DNA of 28,640 nucleotides from the NCBI GenBank assembly GCA_910584875.1, contig CAJUDA010000034.1, positions 1 to 28,640 of the forward strand, written 5' to 3'. Made by a program: the position numbers and the translations under genes. Position 1 is the first letter of the stretch. Every line of letters starts with the position of its first letter. The stretch is from an uncultured Eubacterium sp. GTDB taxonomy: Bacteria; Bacillota; Clostridia; Lachnospirales; Lachnospiraceae. Shown piece by piece: positions 15,390 through 22,821 of the stretch. The notes under the pieces are model-generated. The model was not told the DNA's origin and did no database searches. It saw nothing but the letters and a program-made list of their open reading frames with translations.

Positions 15390-16557
15390 TTCCTTTTCGC
15401 CCCTTCCCTGGTGGTTTTGCTCCCATATACTGATACAGATATGTCTTCATCATACCATTGTATATCTTGCGGTTTTTCGTCGCTTTTTTGCGTGATCCGC
15501 CGGCTCCGATGGCTTTTTGCGCCTCTTCATAGCCGCTCAGCAAAAAAAACGACCAGGTATCATTGCAGTCCATCACACTGCCCAGCGTCTGATACAGTCC
15601 ATACATCTCTTCTTTTGCGGAAAGCCTTTCCCCATAGGGCGGATTGCTAATGACGAATCCGTATTTTTTCGGACTGCTGAAATCCCTGATATCCCGGCGC
15701 TGGAAATGGATCTGCCTGTCCACTCCGGCAAGCACCGCATTGGCTCTCGCCATCTTCAGCGCTTCTTCGCTGATATCATACCCCTGTATATTTAATTCCA
15801 TGTCCCTGTGCACCCGGTCATCTGCTTCCTGCTTGGCTTCCCGCCAGGCACGTTCCGGCACCAGATCCGTCCATGTCTGCGCCGTAAACTCCCGATTGCG
15901 CCCCGGCGCCATATCCATGGCGATCATCGCCGCTTCAATGGGGATCGTGCCGCTCCCGCAGAAAGGATCCACGAGAATACGGTCTGATTTCCAGGGTGAA
16001 AGCAGAATCATCGCCGCTGCCAGTGTTTCTGTGACGGGCGCCGGCGCCGTATATTTCCGGTATCCTCTTTTATGTAACGATTCGCCGGTCGTATCCATAC
16101 CAATCGTCACGATATCCTTTACAATGCTGATCCGCAGCGGATACGGAGCGCCGCTCTCCTCAAACCAGTTTACATGATAGGTCTGTTTCAAGCGCTCTAC
16201 CATCGCCTTTTTCACGATTTTCTGGATATCGGATGGACTGAACAGCCTGCTGCTGACTGAATTTGCTTTTGCAACCCAGAATTTTCCATCCCTCGGTATA
16301 TATTCTTCCCACGGTACCGCCTTCACCTGCTCAAAAAGTTCATCAAAGGTCTCTGCACGAAAAGATGCCACCTTCAAAAGAATCCTTTCTGTCGTCCGCA
16401 GAAAAAGATTACCTCTTGCAACAGCCGCATCATCCCCGGCAAAAGTAACTTTGCCATTATCCACATCTGTGATCTCATACCCGAGATCTGTGATTTCTCT
16501 CTTCAATACTGCTTCCATACCAAAATGGCACGGTGCGATCAATTCGTATCCTTTCAT
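15382..16557 (-). CDS. THUMP-domain class I SAM-dependent RNA methyltransferase (RlmL/YpsC-like)
   Basis: A 391-residue methyltransferase, probably making m2G in 23S rRNA as RlmL/YpsC homologues do. The N-terminal ferredoxin-like/THUMP part (about 1-160) begins with MKGYELIAPCHFGMEAVLKREI. It is followed by the family-typical TTGESLHKRGYR, SAM-binding motif I LVDPFCGSGTIPIEAA (about 187-202) and the catalytic NPPYGERL (about 305). The ATG at 16557 matches the usual start of the family; a GTG-initiated version from 16587 adds ten residues. Ribosome-site support is modest (AAGG close to the start). It is the first gene of the unit with rdgB and a phosphoesterase. Confidence 0.92.
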   Translation of the reverse strand: MKGYELIAPCHFGMEAVLKREITDLGYEITDVDNGKVTFAGDDAAVARGNLFLRTTERILLKVASFRAETFDELFEQVKAVPWEEYIPRDGKFWVAKANSVSSRLFSPSDIQKIVKKAMVERLKQTYHVNWFEESGAPYPLRISIVKDIVTIGMDTTGESLHKRGYRKYTAPAPVTETLAAAMILLSPWKSDRILVDPFCGSGTIPIEAAMIAMDMAPGRNREFTAQTWTDLVPERAWREAKQEADDRVHRDMELNIQGYDISEEALKMARANAVLAGVDRQIHFQRRDIRDFSSPKKYGFVISNPPYGERLSAKEEMYGLYQTLGSVMDCNDTWSFFLLSGYEEAQKAIGAGGSRKKATKNRKIYNGMMKTYLYQYMGAKPPGKGRKGNE

Positions 16558-16636
16558 CCTTACCTGTCCCGTCCTCCGGTTCAACACCGGATTTTCTCAT
16601 TATGCGTTCTATTATACGTCAACAGGATCGCCGCCG

Positions 16637-16951
16637 TCAATATCTTTTCAGAAGGACCTCCTGACGCTCCGGAGCGTCATATCCCCCCGCCACACTATAA
16701 CTCTGCTGCCCACGTCGCGCCAGAATCCTCGCTGCCGACAGACTGTGGTTGCCGCGGTCACAATAGAAAACCACTCTCTCATATCCCCCAAAGTCCTCCC
16801 AGTGATCTTCCAGACTGTCATAGGGAATATTCCATGCCCCTGTGACATGTCCCAGGTCATACTCCTCTTTATCACGGAGATCGACAAACAATGTATCGCT
16901 CTTATAAATATATTTTAAAACCTGCTCCCAGGAAACTAATTGTGGTCTCAT
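16637..16951 (-). CDS. Rhodanese-like domain protein
   Basis: A 104-residue single-domain rhodanese. The active-site loop VFYCDRGNHS holds the catalytic Cys (about residue 64), which carries a persulfide in sulfur-transfer members. FVDLRDKEEYDLGHVTGAWNIPY is the classical N-terminal block of the fold. The ATG at 16951 (MRPQLVSW) has AAGGG 7 bases upstream; a TTG two codons earlier is possible. It has its own short upstream gap after the terminator of the gene at 17068. An 18-bp perfect palindrome lies inside its 3' end (16662-16679). Substrate and partner are unknown. Confidence 0.9.
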   Translation of the reverse strand: MRPQLVSWEQVLKYIYKSDTLFVDLRDKEEYDLGHVTGAWNIPYDSLEDHWEDFGGYERVVFYCDRGNHSLSAARILARRGQQSYSVAGGYDAPERQEVLLKRY

Positions 16952-17002
16952 ACGCAAACCCTTTTTCTTACACTCTATTCACCGGGATTCCAAAATAGAA
17001 CT

Positions 17003-17038
17003 ATAAGAAAGAGACCAGTCCGCACCGGACCGGTCCCT
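17003..17038 (-). terminator. Intrinsic terminator after the Asn/Ser/Lys-rich gene
   Basis: A 13-bp stem (17038-17026 with 17022-17010, two G-T pairs) and a 3-base loop are followed on the minus strand by TTTCTTAT. It ends transcription from 17268 before the rhodanese gene. Confidence 0.85.
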
Positions 17039-17067
17039 CACTAATTACACATTCACAAATCACAGCC

Positions 17068-17268
17068 TCAATCGCAGTTGGTAGAATTCTTACTGCTGTT
17101 TCTGCTTGCGTTTTTGCTGCTGTTTTTGCTTGTATTCTTGCTGCTGTTCTTGTTTGCATTGCTGCTTGTGTTGGTACTGTTTTTACTTGCATTACTGCTC
17201 GTGTTCGTGCTGTTTGTCGACTTGTTGGAATTTGTCTCATTGTACTCATCCATAAAATTTCTAGCCAT
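17068..17268 (-). CDS. Small Asn/Ser/Lys/Thr-rich protein, candidate spore protein
   Basis: A 66-residue low-complexity protein. After MARNFMDEYNE it is almost only N, S, K, T and A in short repeats such as NSSKN, SKNS and STNT, ending in NCD. It has no membrane helix and is basic and hydrophilic. The gene looks real: AGGAGG lies 7 bases before the ATG, a strong terminator follows, and a sigma-G-like promoter (17360-17331) lies between the aldolase stop and this gene. The composition recalls gamma-type small acid-soluble spore proteins, which are repetitive, Asn/Gln/Ser-rich amino-acid stores of the forespore. That link is inferred from promoter and composition, not from a recognised domain. 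I do not recognise the family. Confidence 0.65.
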   Translation of the reverse strand: MARNFMDEYNETNSNKSTNSTNTSSNASKNSTNTSSNANKNSSKNTSKNSSKNASRNSSKNSTNCD

Positions 17269-17287
17269 GTTACTGCCTCCTATCTTG

Positions 17288-17314
17288 AAAGTGCTCCTTA
17301 TGCCAAAGCACTTT
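17288..17314. other. Inverted repeat in the leader of the Asn/Ser/Lys-rich gene
   Basis: AAAGTGCT (17288-17295) and AGCACTTT (17307-17314) are perfect 8-bp arms with an 11-base loop. The hairpin falls between the predicted start of transcription and the ribosome site (17281-17276). It could protect the 5' end, or be a weak aldolase terminator; no clear U-tract follows leftward. Confidence 0.45.
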
Positions 17315-17330
17315 TACTCGTTACAGGAGA

Positions 17331-17360
17331 TAGTATCTCTCTCTGACAGAAATCTATTCA
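17331..17360 (-). promoter_or_regulatory. Sigma-G-like forespore promoter
   Basis: TGAATA (17360-17355), 17 bp, GATACTA (17337-17331). It matches the sigma-G pattern (TGNATA...CATACTA) at all but one -10 base and has no sigma-A character. It lies just past the aldolase stop. Confidence 0.55.
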
Positions 17361-17372
17361 TAAAACCAGATG

Positions 17373-18236
17373 TCAAGCTTTTCCAACAGATCCAAATAAG
17401 TCCATTTTTTCTTTCACTGTTGCCTTGATCGCCTCAGTACCGGGAGCCAGCAGTTTGCGGGGATCAAATCCTTTTCCTTCCTGATCCTTGCCCGCCTCGA
17501 TATATTTGCGGGTCGCCTCCTGGAACGAGAGCTGACACTCTGTATTTACATTGATCTTTGACACGCCAAGAGAGATCGCCTTCTGGATCATATCAGCCGG
17601 AATACCTGTACCACCATGAAGAACAAGCGGCATCGTCCCCGTCTTCTGCTGTACGGCATCCAGTGTCTCAAAACTGAGTCCCGCCCAGTTGTCCGGATAT
17701 TTCCCATGGATATTTCCGATCCCGGCAGCGAGCATCGTCACTCCCAGATCGGCGATCATCTTACATTCATCCGGATCGGCACACTCACCAGCGCCTACGA
17801 CTCCGTCTTCCTCTCCACCGATGGAACCTACCTCAGCCTCGATGGACATTCCCTTTTCTTTGCAGATCGCCACAAGTTCCTTCGTCTTCTCAACATTTTC
17901 CTCAATCGGATAATGGGAACCATCAAACATAATGGAAGAAAAACCTGCCTCAATACACTGTTTTGCTCCCTCATAGCTGCCGTGATCGAGATGAAGGGCA
18001 ACCGGAACCGTGATATTGAGTTCCTCAAGCATTCCATTCACCATGCCTACTACGGTCTTATACCCGCACATATACTTGCCGGCACCCTCTGAAACACCAA
18101 GGATCACTGGCGAATTCAGTTCCTGTGCCGTGAGCAGGATCGCTTTCGTCCACTCAAGATTATTAATGTTAAACTGACCTACGGCATATTTGCCTGCTTT
18201 TGCTTTTGTAAGCATCTCTTCTGCTGAAACTAACAT
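17373..18236 (-). CDS. fba: Class II fructose-bisphosphate aldolase
   Basis: A 287-residue zinc-dependent aldolase that cleaves fructose-1,6-bisphosphate to dihydroxyacetone phosphate and glyceraldehyde-3-phosphate (glycolysis, cytosol). HLDHGS at 82-87 supplies catalytic D84 and zinc ligand H85. Further residues are in EAEVGSIGGEEDG near 130, GNIHGKYP near 173 (zinc His) and VLHGGTGIP near 205 (zinc His), with the sodium/phosphate loop NVNTECQ near 228. The ATG at 18236 has GGAGG 8 bases upstream; an ATG five codons earlier has no proper spacing. A promoter (18315-18287) stands alone upstream. Tagatose- or ketose-bisphosphate specificity cannot be fully excluded from sequence. Confidence 0.93.
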   Translation of the reverse strand: MLVSAEEMLTKAKAGKYAVGQFNINNLEWTKAILLTAQELNSPVILGVSEGAGKYMCGYKTVVGMVNGMLEELNITVPVALHLDHGSYEGAKQCIEAGFSSIMFDGSHYPIEENVEKTKELVAICKEKGMSIEAEVGSIGGEEDGVVGAGECADPDECKMIADLGVTMLAAGIGNIHGKYPDNWAGLSFETLDAVQQKTGTMPLVLHGGTGIPADMIQKAISLGVSKINVNTECQLSFQEATRKYIEAGKDQEGKGFDPRKLLAPGTEAIKATVKEKMDLFGSVGKA

Positions 18237-18286
18237 ATTCGTATCCTCCATATCCTTTTAATTTTTCATGTCTGTCTCTGTAAACT

Positions 18287-18315
18287 AGCATAGCACAATT
18301 CTCTTTTGTGCGCAA
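18287..18315 (-). promoter_or_regulatory. Sigma-A promoter of fba
   Basis: TTGCGC (18315-18310), 17 bp, TATGCT (18292-18287) on the minus strand, about 50 bp before the start codon. Confidence 0.65.
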
Positions 18316-18395
18316 TACAGAAAGCGTCATGAAAATCAAATAAAATTTCTGACGCAAAACTCCTCCTGTATGATCCCCTGATCTCCAAAATTCAA

Positions 18396-18680
18396 TCAAT
18401 CTTCAGCAGAATGATTTGGATTTTTTCCGATTGTTTCAATCGCCTTCGTAACAGCAGTCGTAATCTCTGCATCCGCCTGCACAGACAACGAATCAAATTT
18501 CTGAAAGACAACCCCCCGGTCTGAGTGAACATACTTCGCCGGCAGCCGGTTCAGTGCATACGCTTCCATATCCACTCGGCACTTTTCGCAGGAACAATAT
18601 TGTTCCATCATAGGAAGTATACTATTTAGCTTTTGTTCTACACAATCTTCCATCACATTATGTAATTCCTGCATACACAT
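18396..18680 (-). CDS. ComFB-family protein
   Basis: A 94-residue protein of the late competence ComFB family. LHNVMEDCVEQKLNSIL at the N-terminus and the CSCEKCRVDMEAYALNRLPAKYV block near residue 30 are diagnostic, with the C-x-C-x2-C cluster that marks many family members. ComFB proteins are small, dimeric and of unclear role; some cyanobacterial homologues have been reported to bind cyclic dinucleotides. GGAG precedes two in-frame ATGs (18680 and 18674); spacing is short for the first and long for the second. An extended -10 promoter lies at 18708-18716. It is a single-gene unit. Confidence 0.87.
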   Translation of the reverse strand: MCMQELHNVMEDCVEQKLNSILPMMEQYCSCEKCRVDMEAYALNRLPAKYVHSDRGVVFQKFDSLSVQADAEITTAVTKAIETIGKNPNHSAED

Positions 18681-18707
18681 ATATCTCCTTTGTGGTTTAT
18701 ATACGTC

Positions 18708-18716
18708 ATTATAACA
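18708..18716 (-). promoter_or_regulatory. Extended -10 promoter of the ComFB-family gene
   Basis: TGTTATAAT on the minus strand (TG-N-TATAAT) lies about 30 bp before the start codon; no good -35 is seen at the usual distance. Confidence 0.6.
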
Positions 18717-18754
18717 TATTATGTCCAAAAATTAAAGCCAAACTTTTTTCGAGC

Positions 18755-18776
18755 AAAGGGAAAGGAGCATCGCTCC
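18755..18776 (-). terminator. Probable terminator of the leucine-rich-repeat gene
   Basis: GGAGC...GCTCC (18776-18764) forms a short stem followed leftward by TTTCCCTTT. The stem is short, so this is a moderate call. Confidence 0.5.
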
Positions 18777-18818
18777 ATAATCAAATCCGATTATTTCACA
18801 ACACTCCCTGCCGATCCA

Positions 18819-20030
18819 TTACTTTGACTTTTTCATACCGGTCACTTTAACACCTTTATCCACATCGATTGTTTCCAGGTTCTTATATTTGGAAACATCT
18901 ACTTTTTTCAATTTATTTCCATAGAGCTGCAGCTCCTTCAATGTCTTTTTATTGATATTTTTGACATCAAATTTTTTCAGTTTCGCATTCGCATAACGGA
19001 AAAATACCAGTTTGTTCTTCTTGCTCAGCCGGATCGTCTTTATCTTCATCCCATCCAGTCTCAGCCAGCTCAGCTTATGATTGGCACTCAGATCCAGTGT
19101 CTTTAGCTTTTTACAATTCCATATATCAACCTCAGCAAGCTTCTTGTTTTTCTTCGGCGCCAGTTTCGTGATCTTGTCACAACGCTCTATAAAGATAGAA
19201 CGAAGATTTTTATTTTTGGACAAATCCAGCTTTTTCAGATTCTTCATCCACTCCAGCCCCAGTTTTTTCAATCCTGTCAGCTTTCTGAGATCCAGTGTCT
19301 TCAGATTTTTGCAGTAAGTGTTTGCATAGTTGGTGATCCAGAGTTCTTTCAGTGCCTTATTTTTCTTACCAAATTGGATTTTTTTCAGTTCAACGCTCTG
19401 CAGCTTCATAAAAGTCATACCACTGAGTGAAGAAACATTCAGGCTGTCCAGCGTCATATCGGACAGCTCAAGCTTCTTTAATTTGGTGTTTCCCTTAAAG
19501 GTAATCTTTTTCAGTTCTTCAAACTGAATGAGCCTCAGCTTCTCAAGCTTTGGAAACTTCGAGCAGTCAAACCCCTTTAAATCTGTCTTGACGATTTCCA
19601 GTCCTGTCAGATTTTTAAGCTGATACAAAGAACCTTCATTTGTAACTTTGACCGGATACTCTTTGTTGTCTGCCGTCGCGCCCCCCACCAGATTAACGCT
19701 AAGTACATTCAGGTTCGTAAAATGTTCCAGACCTTTGAAATCAAATGTAAATTCTTCTTTTGTATAAGGACGGTACTGTTCATCCTCACCAAAGTCGTCC
19801 GCATCCTTAAATTTCTTCAGTGAAATTTCCCGGACTGCCTCCGCTTCTGCCTTTTGAAGAATTTTGTCTTTATTTGTATCAAGCTTCTCAAGAACATAGG
19901 TCCTGAAATATTCATCCGGAAACGCTTTGGCGTTGATTTCCACATCACCGGCAGTTGCCGCCTCTGCACGAGGCCCGCCTGCAAAGATAAAGCAGGCACA
20001 CAGCATGAAAAATGGTATTAACTTTTTCAT
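18819..20030 (-). CDS. Secreted leucine-rich-repeat protein with EF-hand-like segment
   Basis: A 403-residue exported protein. The signal peptide MKKLIPFFMLCACFIFAGG is followed by a likely cleavage after RAEA. A segment near residues 50-62, DTNKDKILQKAE, has the D-x-N-x-D...E spacing of calcium-binding EF-hand/dockerin loops. The remainder is a run of about 12-14 irregular leucine-rich repeats of 20-23 residues (e.g. LKTLDLRKLTGLKKLGLEWM, LKKLDLSKNKNLRSIFIERC) with many lysines, so the surface is basic. No cell-wall anchor (LPxTG) or S-layer domain is seen. The ATG at 20030 has GGGAG at proper distance; one three codons earlier sits in the ribosome site. Such proteins bind surfaces or other proteins; the partner is unknown. 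Confidence 0.88.
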   Translation of the reverse strand: MKKLIPFFMLCACFIFAGGPRAEAATAGDVEINAKAFPDEYFRTYVLEKLDTNKDKILQKAEAEAVREISLKKFKDADDFGEDEQYRPYTKEEFTFDFKGLEHFTNLNVLSVNLVGGATADNKEYPVKVTNEGSLYQLKNLTGLEIVKTDLKGFDCSKFPKLEKLRLIQFEELKKITFKGNTKLKKLELSDMTLDSLNVSSLSGMTFMKLQSVELKKIQFGKKNKALKELWITNYANTYCKNLKTLDLRKLTGLKKLGLEWMKNLKKLDLSKNKNLRSIFIERCDKITKLAPKKNKKLAEVDIWNCKKLKTLDLSANHKLSWLRLDGMKIKTIRLSKKNKLVFFRYANAKLKKFDVKNINKKTLKELQLYGNKLKKVDVSKYKNLETIDVDKGVKVTGMKKSK

Positions 20031-20106
20031 AAGAATCATCTCCCTTTTGTTTTATCATTTTATTTCAGAAATTTAACTTTCATTTATAAAACGATCGCCT
20101 CATACA

Positions 20107-20122
20107 AAATGTTGCAACATTT
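20107..20122. promoter_or_regulatory. 16-bp perfect palindrome upstream of the leucine-rich-repeat gene
   Basis: AAATGTTGCAACATTT (20107-20122) is perfectly self-complementary and lies between the tRNA operon terminator and the LRR gene. It could be a dimeric-repressor operator. No convincing sigma-A promoter was found around it. Confidence 0.4.
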
Positions 20123-20134
20123 AAAATTTTTTTT

Positions 20135-20163
20135 AAAAAAGACCGCTTCATAACGAAACGGTC
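20135..20163 (-). terminator. Terminator of the tRNA operon
   Basis: A 9-bp stem (GACCGTTTC with GAAGCGGTC, 20163-20141) with a 5-base loop is followed leftward by TTTTTT. Confidence 0.88.
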
Positions 20164-20169
20164 CAAAAA

Positions 20170-20241
20170 CTGGGCTAGCGGGATTCGAACCCACGAATGC
20201 AGGAGTCAAAGTCCTGTGCCTTACCGCTTGGCGATAGCCCA
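20170..20241 (-). tRNA. tRNA-Gln (anticodon TTG)
   Basis: The cloverleaf is complete: acceptor TGGGCTA/TAGCCCA with G73, T-loop GGTTCGAATCC, and anticodon loop ACTTTGACT with TTG. It is the last gene of the five-tRNA operon. Confidence 0.96.
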
Positions 20242-20299
20242 TCAACTTATATATGAAAAGCCTGCCATACATCGACAGACCTTTTATAATATAGATAAA

Positions 20300-20374
20300 G
20301 GTGGGTAATGGGATTCGAACCCACGGCCTTCAGAGCCACAATCTGACGCGCTAACCAACTGCGCTATACCCACC
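20300..20374 (-). tRNA. tRNA-His (anticodon GTG)
   Basis: Acceptor GTGGGTA/TACCCAC with the extra G-1 opposite C73 that identifies tRNA-His; anticodon loop ATTGTGGCT with GTG; T-loop GGTTCGAATCC. Confidence 0.96.
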
Positions 20375-20403
20375 ATAAAGGAAATACCAATATGGTCTTC
20401 CAA

Positions 20404-20477
<74 letters not shown>

Positions 20478-20525
20478 AAACACATCGGGAAACTTTCCGC
20501 TAAAGCAAGTGAATACCCCCGCTAA

Positions 20526-20596
20526 AGCGGGTGATGGGAATCGAACCCACGTATCTAGCTTGGAAGGCTAGTGTTCTACCATTGAACTACACCCGC
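20526..20596 (-). tRNA. tRNA-Gly (anticodon TCC)
   Basis: Acceptor GCGGGTG/CACCCGC with T73; anticodon loop CTTCCAA with TCC; T-loop GGTTCGATTCC. The 3' acceptor strand can also pair with bases just downstream (hairpin 20518-20531). Confidence 0.96.
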
Positions 20597-20649
20597 ACAA
20601 ATTAAATGAGAGATAAAACCTCATATCTGACAAAATACGAAAAATGTCA

Positions 20650-20724
20650 TCGGGGTGACAGGATTTGAACCTGCGGCCTCTTGATCCCAAATCAAGCGCT
20701 CTAGCCAAGCTGAGCCACACCCCG
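20650..20724 (-). tRNA. tRNA-Pro (anticodon TGG)
   Basis: Acceptor CGGGGTG/CACCCCG with A73; anticodon loop TTTGGGA with TGG; T-loop GGTTCAAATCC. It is the first gene of the operon. Confidence 0.96.
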
Positions 20725-20775
20725 CTTCTGGTATTATCCAGACCTTTTCACGTTTTTTGCCGTGACGCAGAACTT

Positions 20776-20804
20776 ATTATATTATAGATTCCTGCCGTTG
20801 TCAA
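20776..20804 (-). promoter_or_regulatory. Consensus sigma-A promoter of the tRNA operon
   Basis: TTGACA (20804-20799), 17 bp, TATAAT (20781-20776): a perfect consensus, as expected for stable RNA. It starts 9 bp past the stop of the Ig-like gene. Confidence 0.93.
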
Positions 20805-20812
20805 CAAATTTC

Positions 20813-21874
20813 TCATTTCTTCAGCGAGAAAGTCACCCGCCGGGAGAGCCGGACCGAAGAATTCCTTAAATCCTGCATTTTCTTTTGCTTTAATTTCTTT
20901 TTCGGTATCAAAAACGTAAACCATTTTTTTCTGCCAGGCTTCACCTTTGCTTTCACTCTCTTTTTCCTGTAAGTAAATATTGTTTTTCCCTTCTTGTTTT
21001 TCATCGTGATCTTCAGATTTCGGAATCGGACAGCCGTATGATCCGTACGATTGACAAAGACTGCCTGCACTCTCAGTGCCTTCTTCTCTGGCAGCACATA
21101 ACAGACTTTCAGCAGACTGGTTCCCTTTTCCACCGAACGGACAGCGGGTATCTTCGCCGAATATTCATTCTTTTTTACCCTGATATCACAGTAATCCTTC
21201 TCTCCATTCGACTGTTCGACCGTGATCAGGGCAGTTCCCGCCTTTTTTGCCTTTACAACACCCTTTTGGTCCACAGAAGCGACAGAGGGAGAGGAAGACG
21301 ACCACTTCAGCGTATACCCATACTTATACACCAGCCTGAGTGTTTCTTGAAAGCCTTTTGTCAAGGTCAGTTTACTCTTGTTTAACTGCGGTTTTGGCAA
21401 TGGCGGATACCCGCTGTTACGACTCTGCTCTGCCGACAACGTGTATTCTGTATCCTCATCAAAGGAAAAGGTAAGGCGGTATTTTCCGGAATAGCGTTCC
21501 GGCATATCCTTCTCACTAAAACCAAATGTATAGATGTATGCTGTTTCCTCCTGATCCCCGGTCCCAGTCTGTTTCCAGTCCACTGAGTCCGCCGCAACTG
21601 TACTCTCTTTTATGATCTGCTTTGTCACAGTATCCTGAATCTCATATGTCAATCCTACAGGATGCGGCACCCGGAAACGAAACACCGGATTTTCTGCCTT
21701 AAATTCACACCATTTTTTCTCCGCCTTCTTTGCCTGCCCTCCCAGGGGATAAATTACCTGCTCAGTCCACACCATCATGGCATCCGCTTTTCGGCCCGGG
21801 TACACGGTCCCCCCAAAAACAAGTGCCATGATCAGAATCGCTGTGATACTATATTTACCATATTTATTATTCAT
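20813..21874 (-). CDS. Secreted protein with bacterial Ig-like (Big_2) domain
   Basis: A 353-residue exported protein. The signal peptide is MNNKYGKYSITAILIMALVFG, with probable cleavage after KADA. A first beta-rich part (about 40-160) shows no known motif. A Big_2 domain follows at about 167-235 with the usual text LTLTKGFQETLRL, LKWSSSSPSVASVDQKGVVKAKKAGTALITV. The very basic C-terminal third (many KK/KKK runs, residues 240-353) reads as another beta sandwich. No membrane anchor is seen. AGGAGGGAG precedes the ATG. The gene begins 44 bp after the histidine kinase stop and no terminator is evident, so it may belong to the ABC/two-component unit. Big_2 domains serve adhesion or wall binding; the role here is not known. 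Confidence 0.82.
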   Translation of the reverse strand: MNNKYGKYSITAILIMALVFGGTVYPGRKADAMMVWTEQVIYPLGGQAKKAEKKWCEFKAENPVFRFRVPHPVGLTYEIQDTVTKQIIKESTVAADSVDWKQTGTGDQEETAYIYTFGFSEKDMPERYSGKYRLTFSFDEDTEYTLSAEQSRNSGYPPLPKPQLNKSKLTLTKGFQETLRLVYKYGYTLKWSSSSPSVASVDQKGVVKAKKAGTALITVEQSNGEKDYCDIRVKKNEYSAKIPAVRSVEKGTSLLKVCYVLPEKKALRVQAVFVNRTDHTAVRFRNLKITMKNKKGKTIFTYRKKRVKAKVKPGRKKWFTFLIPKKKLKQKKMQDLRNSSVRLSRRVTFSLKK

Positions 21875-21918
21875 AAACTCCCTCCTCTTTTTCCCAAAAA
21901 CCTTTTTCTTTCTCCAGA

Positions 21919-22821
21919 TTATCCCATTTTATCCGATTTGTCAACTCCGTCAAACCACACGCTGATCCTGATCTCCCCCTCTTCATAAACTGCCCCGATG
22001 TGTCCTCCCATCTGCTCTGTCAGGGTCTTTGCGATAGAAAGTCCCAGTCCTGTTGACTGCGCGGCATCTTCGACCGTATAGAAACGGTCAAAGAGCCGCC
22101 CTACCTGGACCTGATCCAGGGCGGCGGCATGATTGCGGAAACAGATTTCTCCCGCCTCCGTCAGTGTGACAGCAAGATCACCATCACTGTATTTCACGGC
22201 ATTGCTGATAATATTTTCAAAAATACGGATTACCGCCCTTCTGTCCAGCTGCCTTATCACCTTCTGCTCCGGCAGCCGGATCTGCGGAACGATACGATGC
22301 GCCCGGAACAATACATAAAAATCAGAGAGGCATTCCTCCAGTGCATGATTCAGGACCACTTCTACATAGTTCATTTCATAGGAAGGCGCTGTGACTAACG
22401 CATAACAAAACAGTTCCTCCATCAGCTGCGTGAGAACCTCACTCCGGTCCCGGATCACAGCAAGATAGCGGGTAACGGTTTCGGACGTCTGCTCTGATTC
22501 CAGCAGATCCAGATAACCACAGATCGCTGTCAGCGGAGTTCGGAGATCATGGGAAATATTGGTCACTGCCTCTTTCAGTTCCCGGTCTCCCTGCTGAAAG
22601 CGGTGCCGTTCACTCCGGAACAGCCGCAGCTGTTCATTGATGCTCTCCGCCAGCCGCCGCATACAGCGGTCCCGGCTGGCAATATCGATCAATGTATTGG
22701 TCTCTGTCTCAAGCCGGTCACGAAATGCCTCTTCAATTTCCCTGGCTGACTTGCGCAGCAGACAGATCTTCAGGCACAGTACAAACACCGTTATGAGAAG
22801 AATCACGGTCAGAATCCACAA
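21919..22821 (-). CDS. Sensor histidine kinase (HisKA/HATPase)
   Basis: A 300-residue kinase with one N-terminal membrane helix (about 2-21) and almost no extracytoplasmic part, so it is of the intramembrane-sensing kind. H91 in NISHDLRTPL is the phosphoacceptor. The ATPase domain has the N box IFENIISNAVKYS near 206, an F box LFDRFYTVED and G box GLGLSIAKTL near 258. The TTG start directly abuts the permease stop (22822), so it is last in the RR-ATPase-permease-kinase order. Kinases of this build with adjacent ABC exporters (BceS, NsaS, LanK types) detect peptide antibiotics, often through the transporter itself. The partner regulator is at 24642-25310. Confidence 0.92.
   Translation of the reverse strand: MWILTVILLITVFVLCLKICLLRKSAREIEEAFRDRLETETNTLIDIASRDRCMRRLAESINEQLRLFRSERHRFQQGDRELKEAVTNISHDLRTPLTAICGYLDLLESEQTSETVTRYLAVIRDRSEVLTQLMEELFCYALVTAPSYEMNYVEVVLNHALEECLSDFYVLFRAHRIVPQIRLPEQKVIRQLDRRAVIRIFENIISNAVKYSDGDLAVTLTEAGEICFRNHAAALDQVQVGRLFDRFYTVEDAAQSTGLGLSIAKTLTEQMGGHIGAVYEEGEIRISVWFDGVDKSDKMG

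Noticed and set aside
17078..17250. Repeat-rich DNA considered as a CRISPR or satellite array
   Set aside because: The repeats are short codon-level units (Asn/Ser/Lys) of varying order with no constant repeat and spacer; they are explained by the small protein gene.
17078..17428. Plus-strand frame coding a Leu/Phe-rich, membrane-like peptide
   Set aside because: The poly-Leu text is simply the reverse reading of the Asn/Ser/Lys codon repeats of the minus-strand gene; no ribosome site.
18819..20030. Leucine-rich-repeat gene considered as a recently transferred internalin-like virulence factor
   Set aside because: No LPxTG or GW anchor, no mobile element nearby, and simple secreted LRR proteins are common in gut Clostridia.
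20084..20272. Minus-strand 62-codon frame
   Set aside because: It runs through tRNA-Gln and the operon terminator, so it is not a protein gene.
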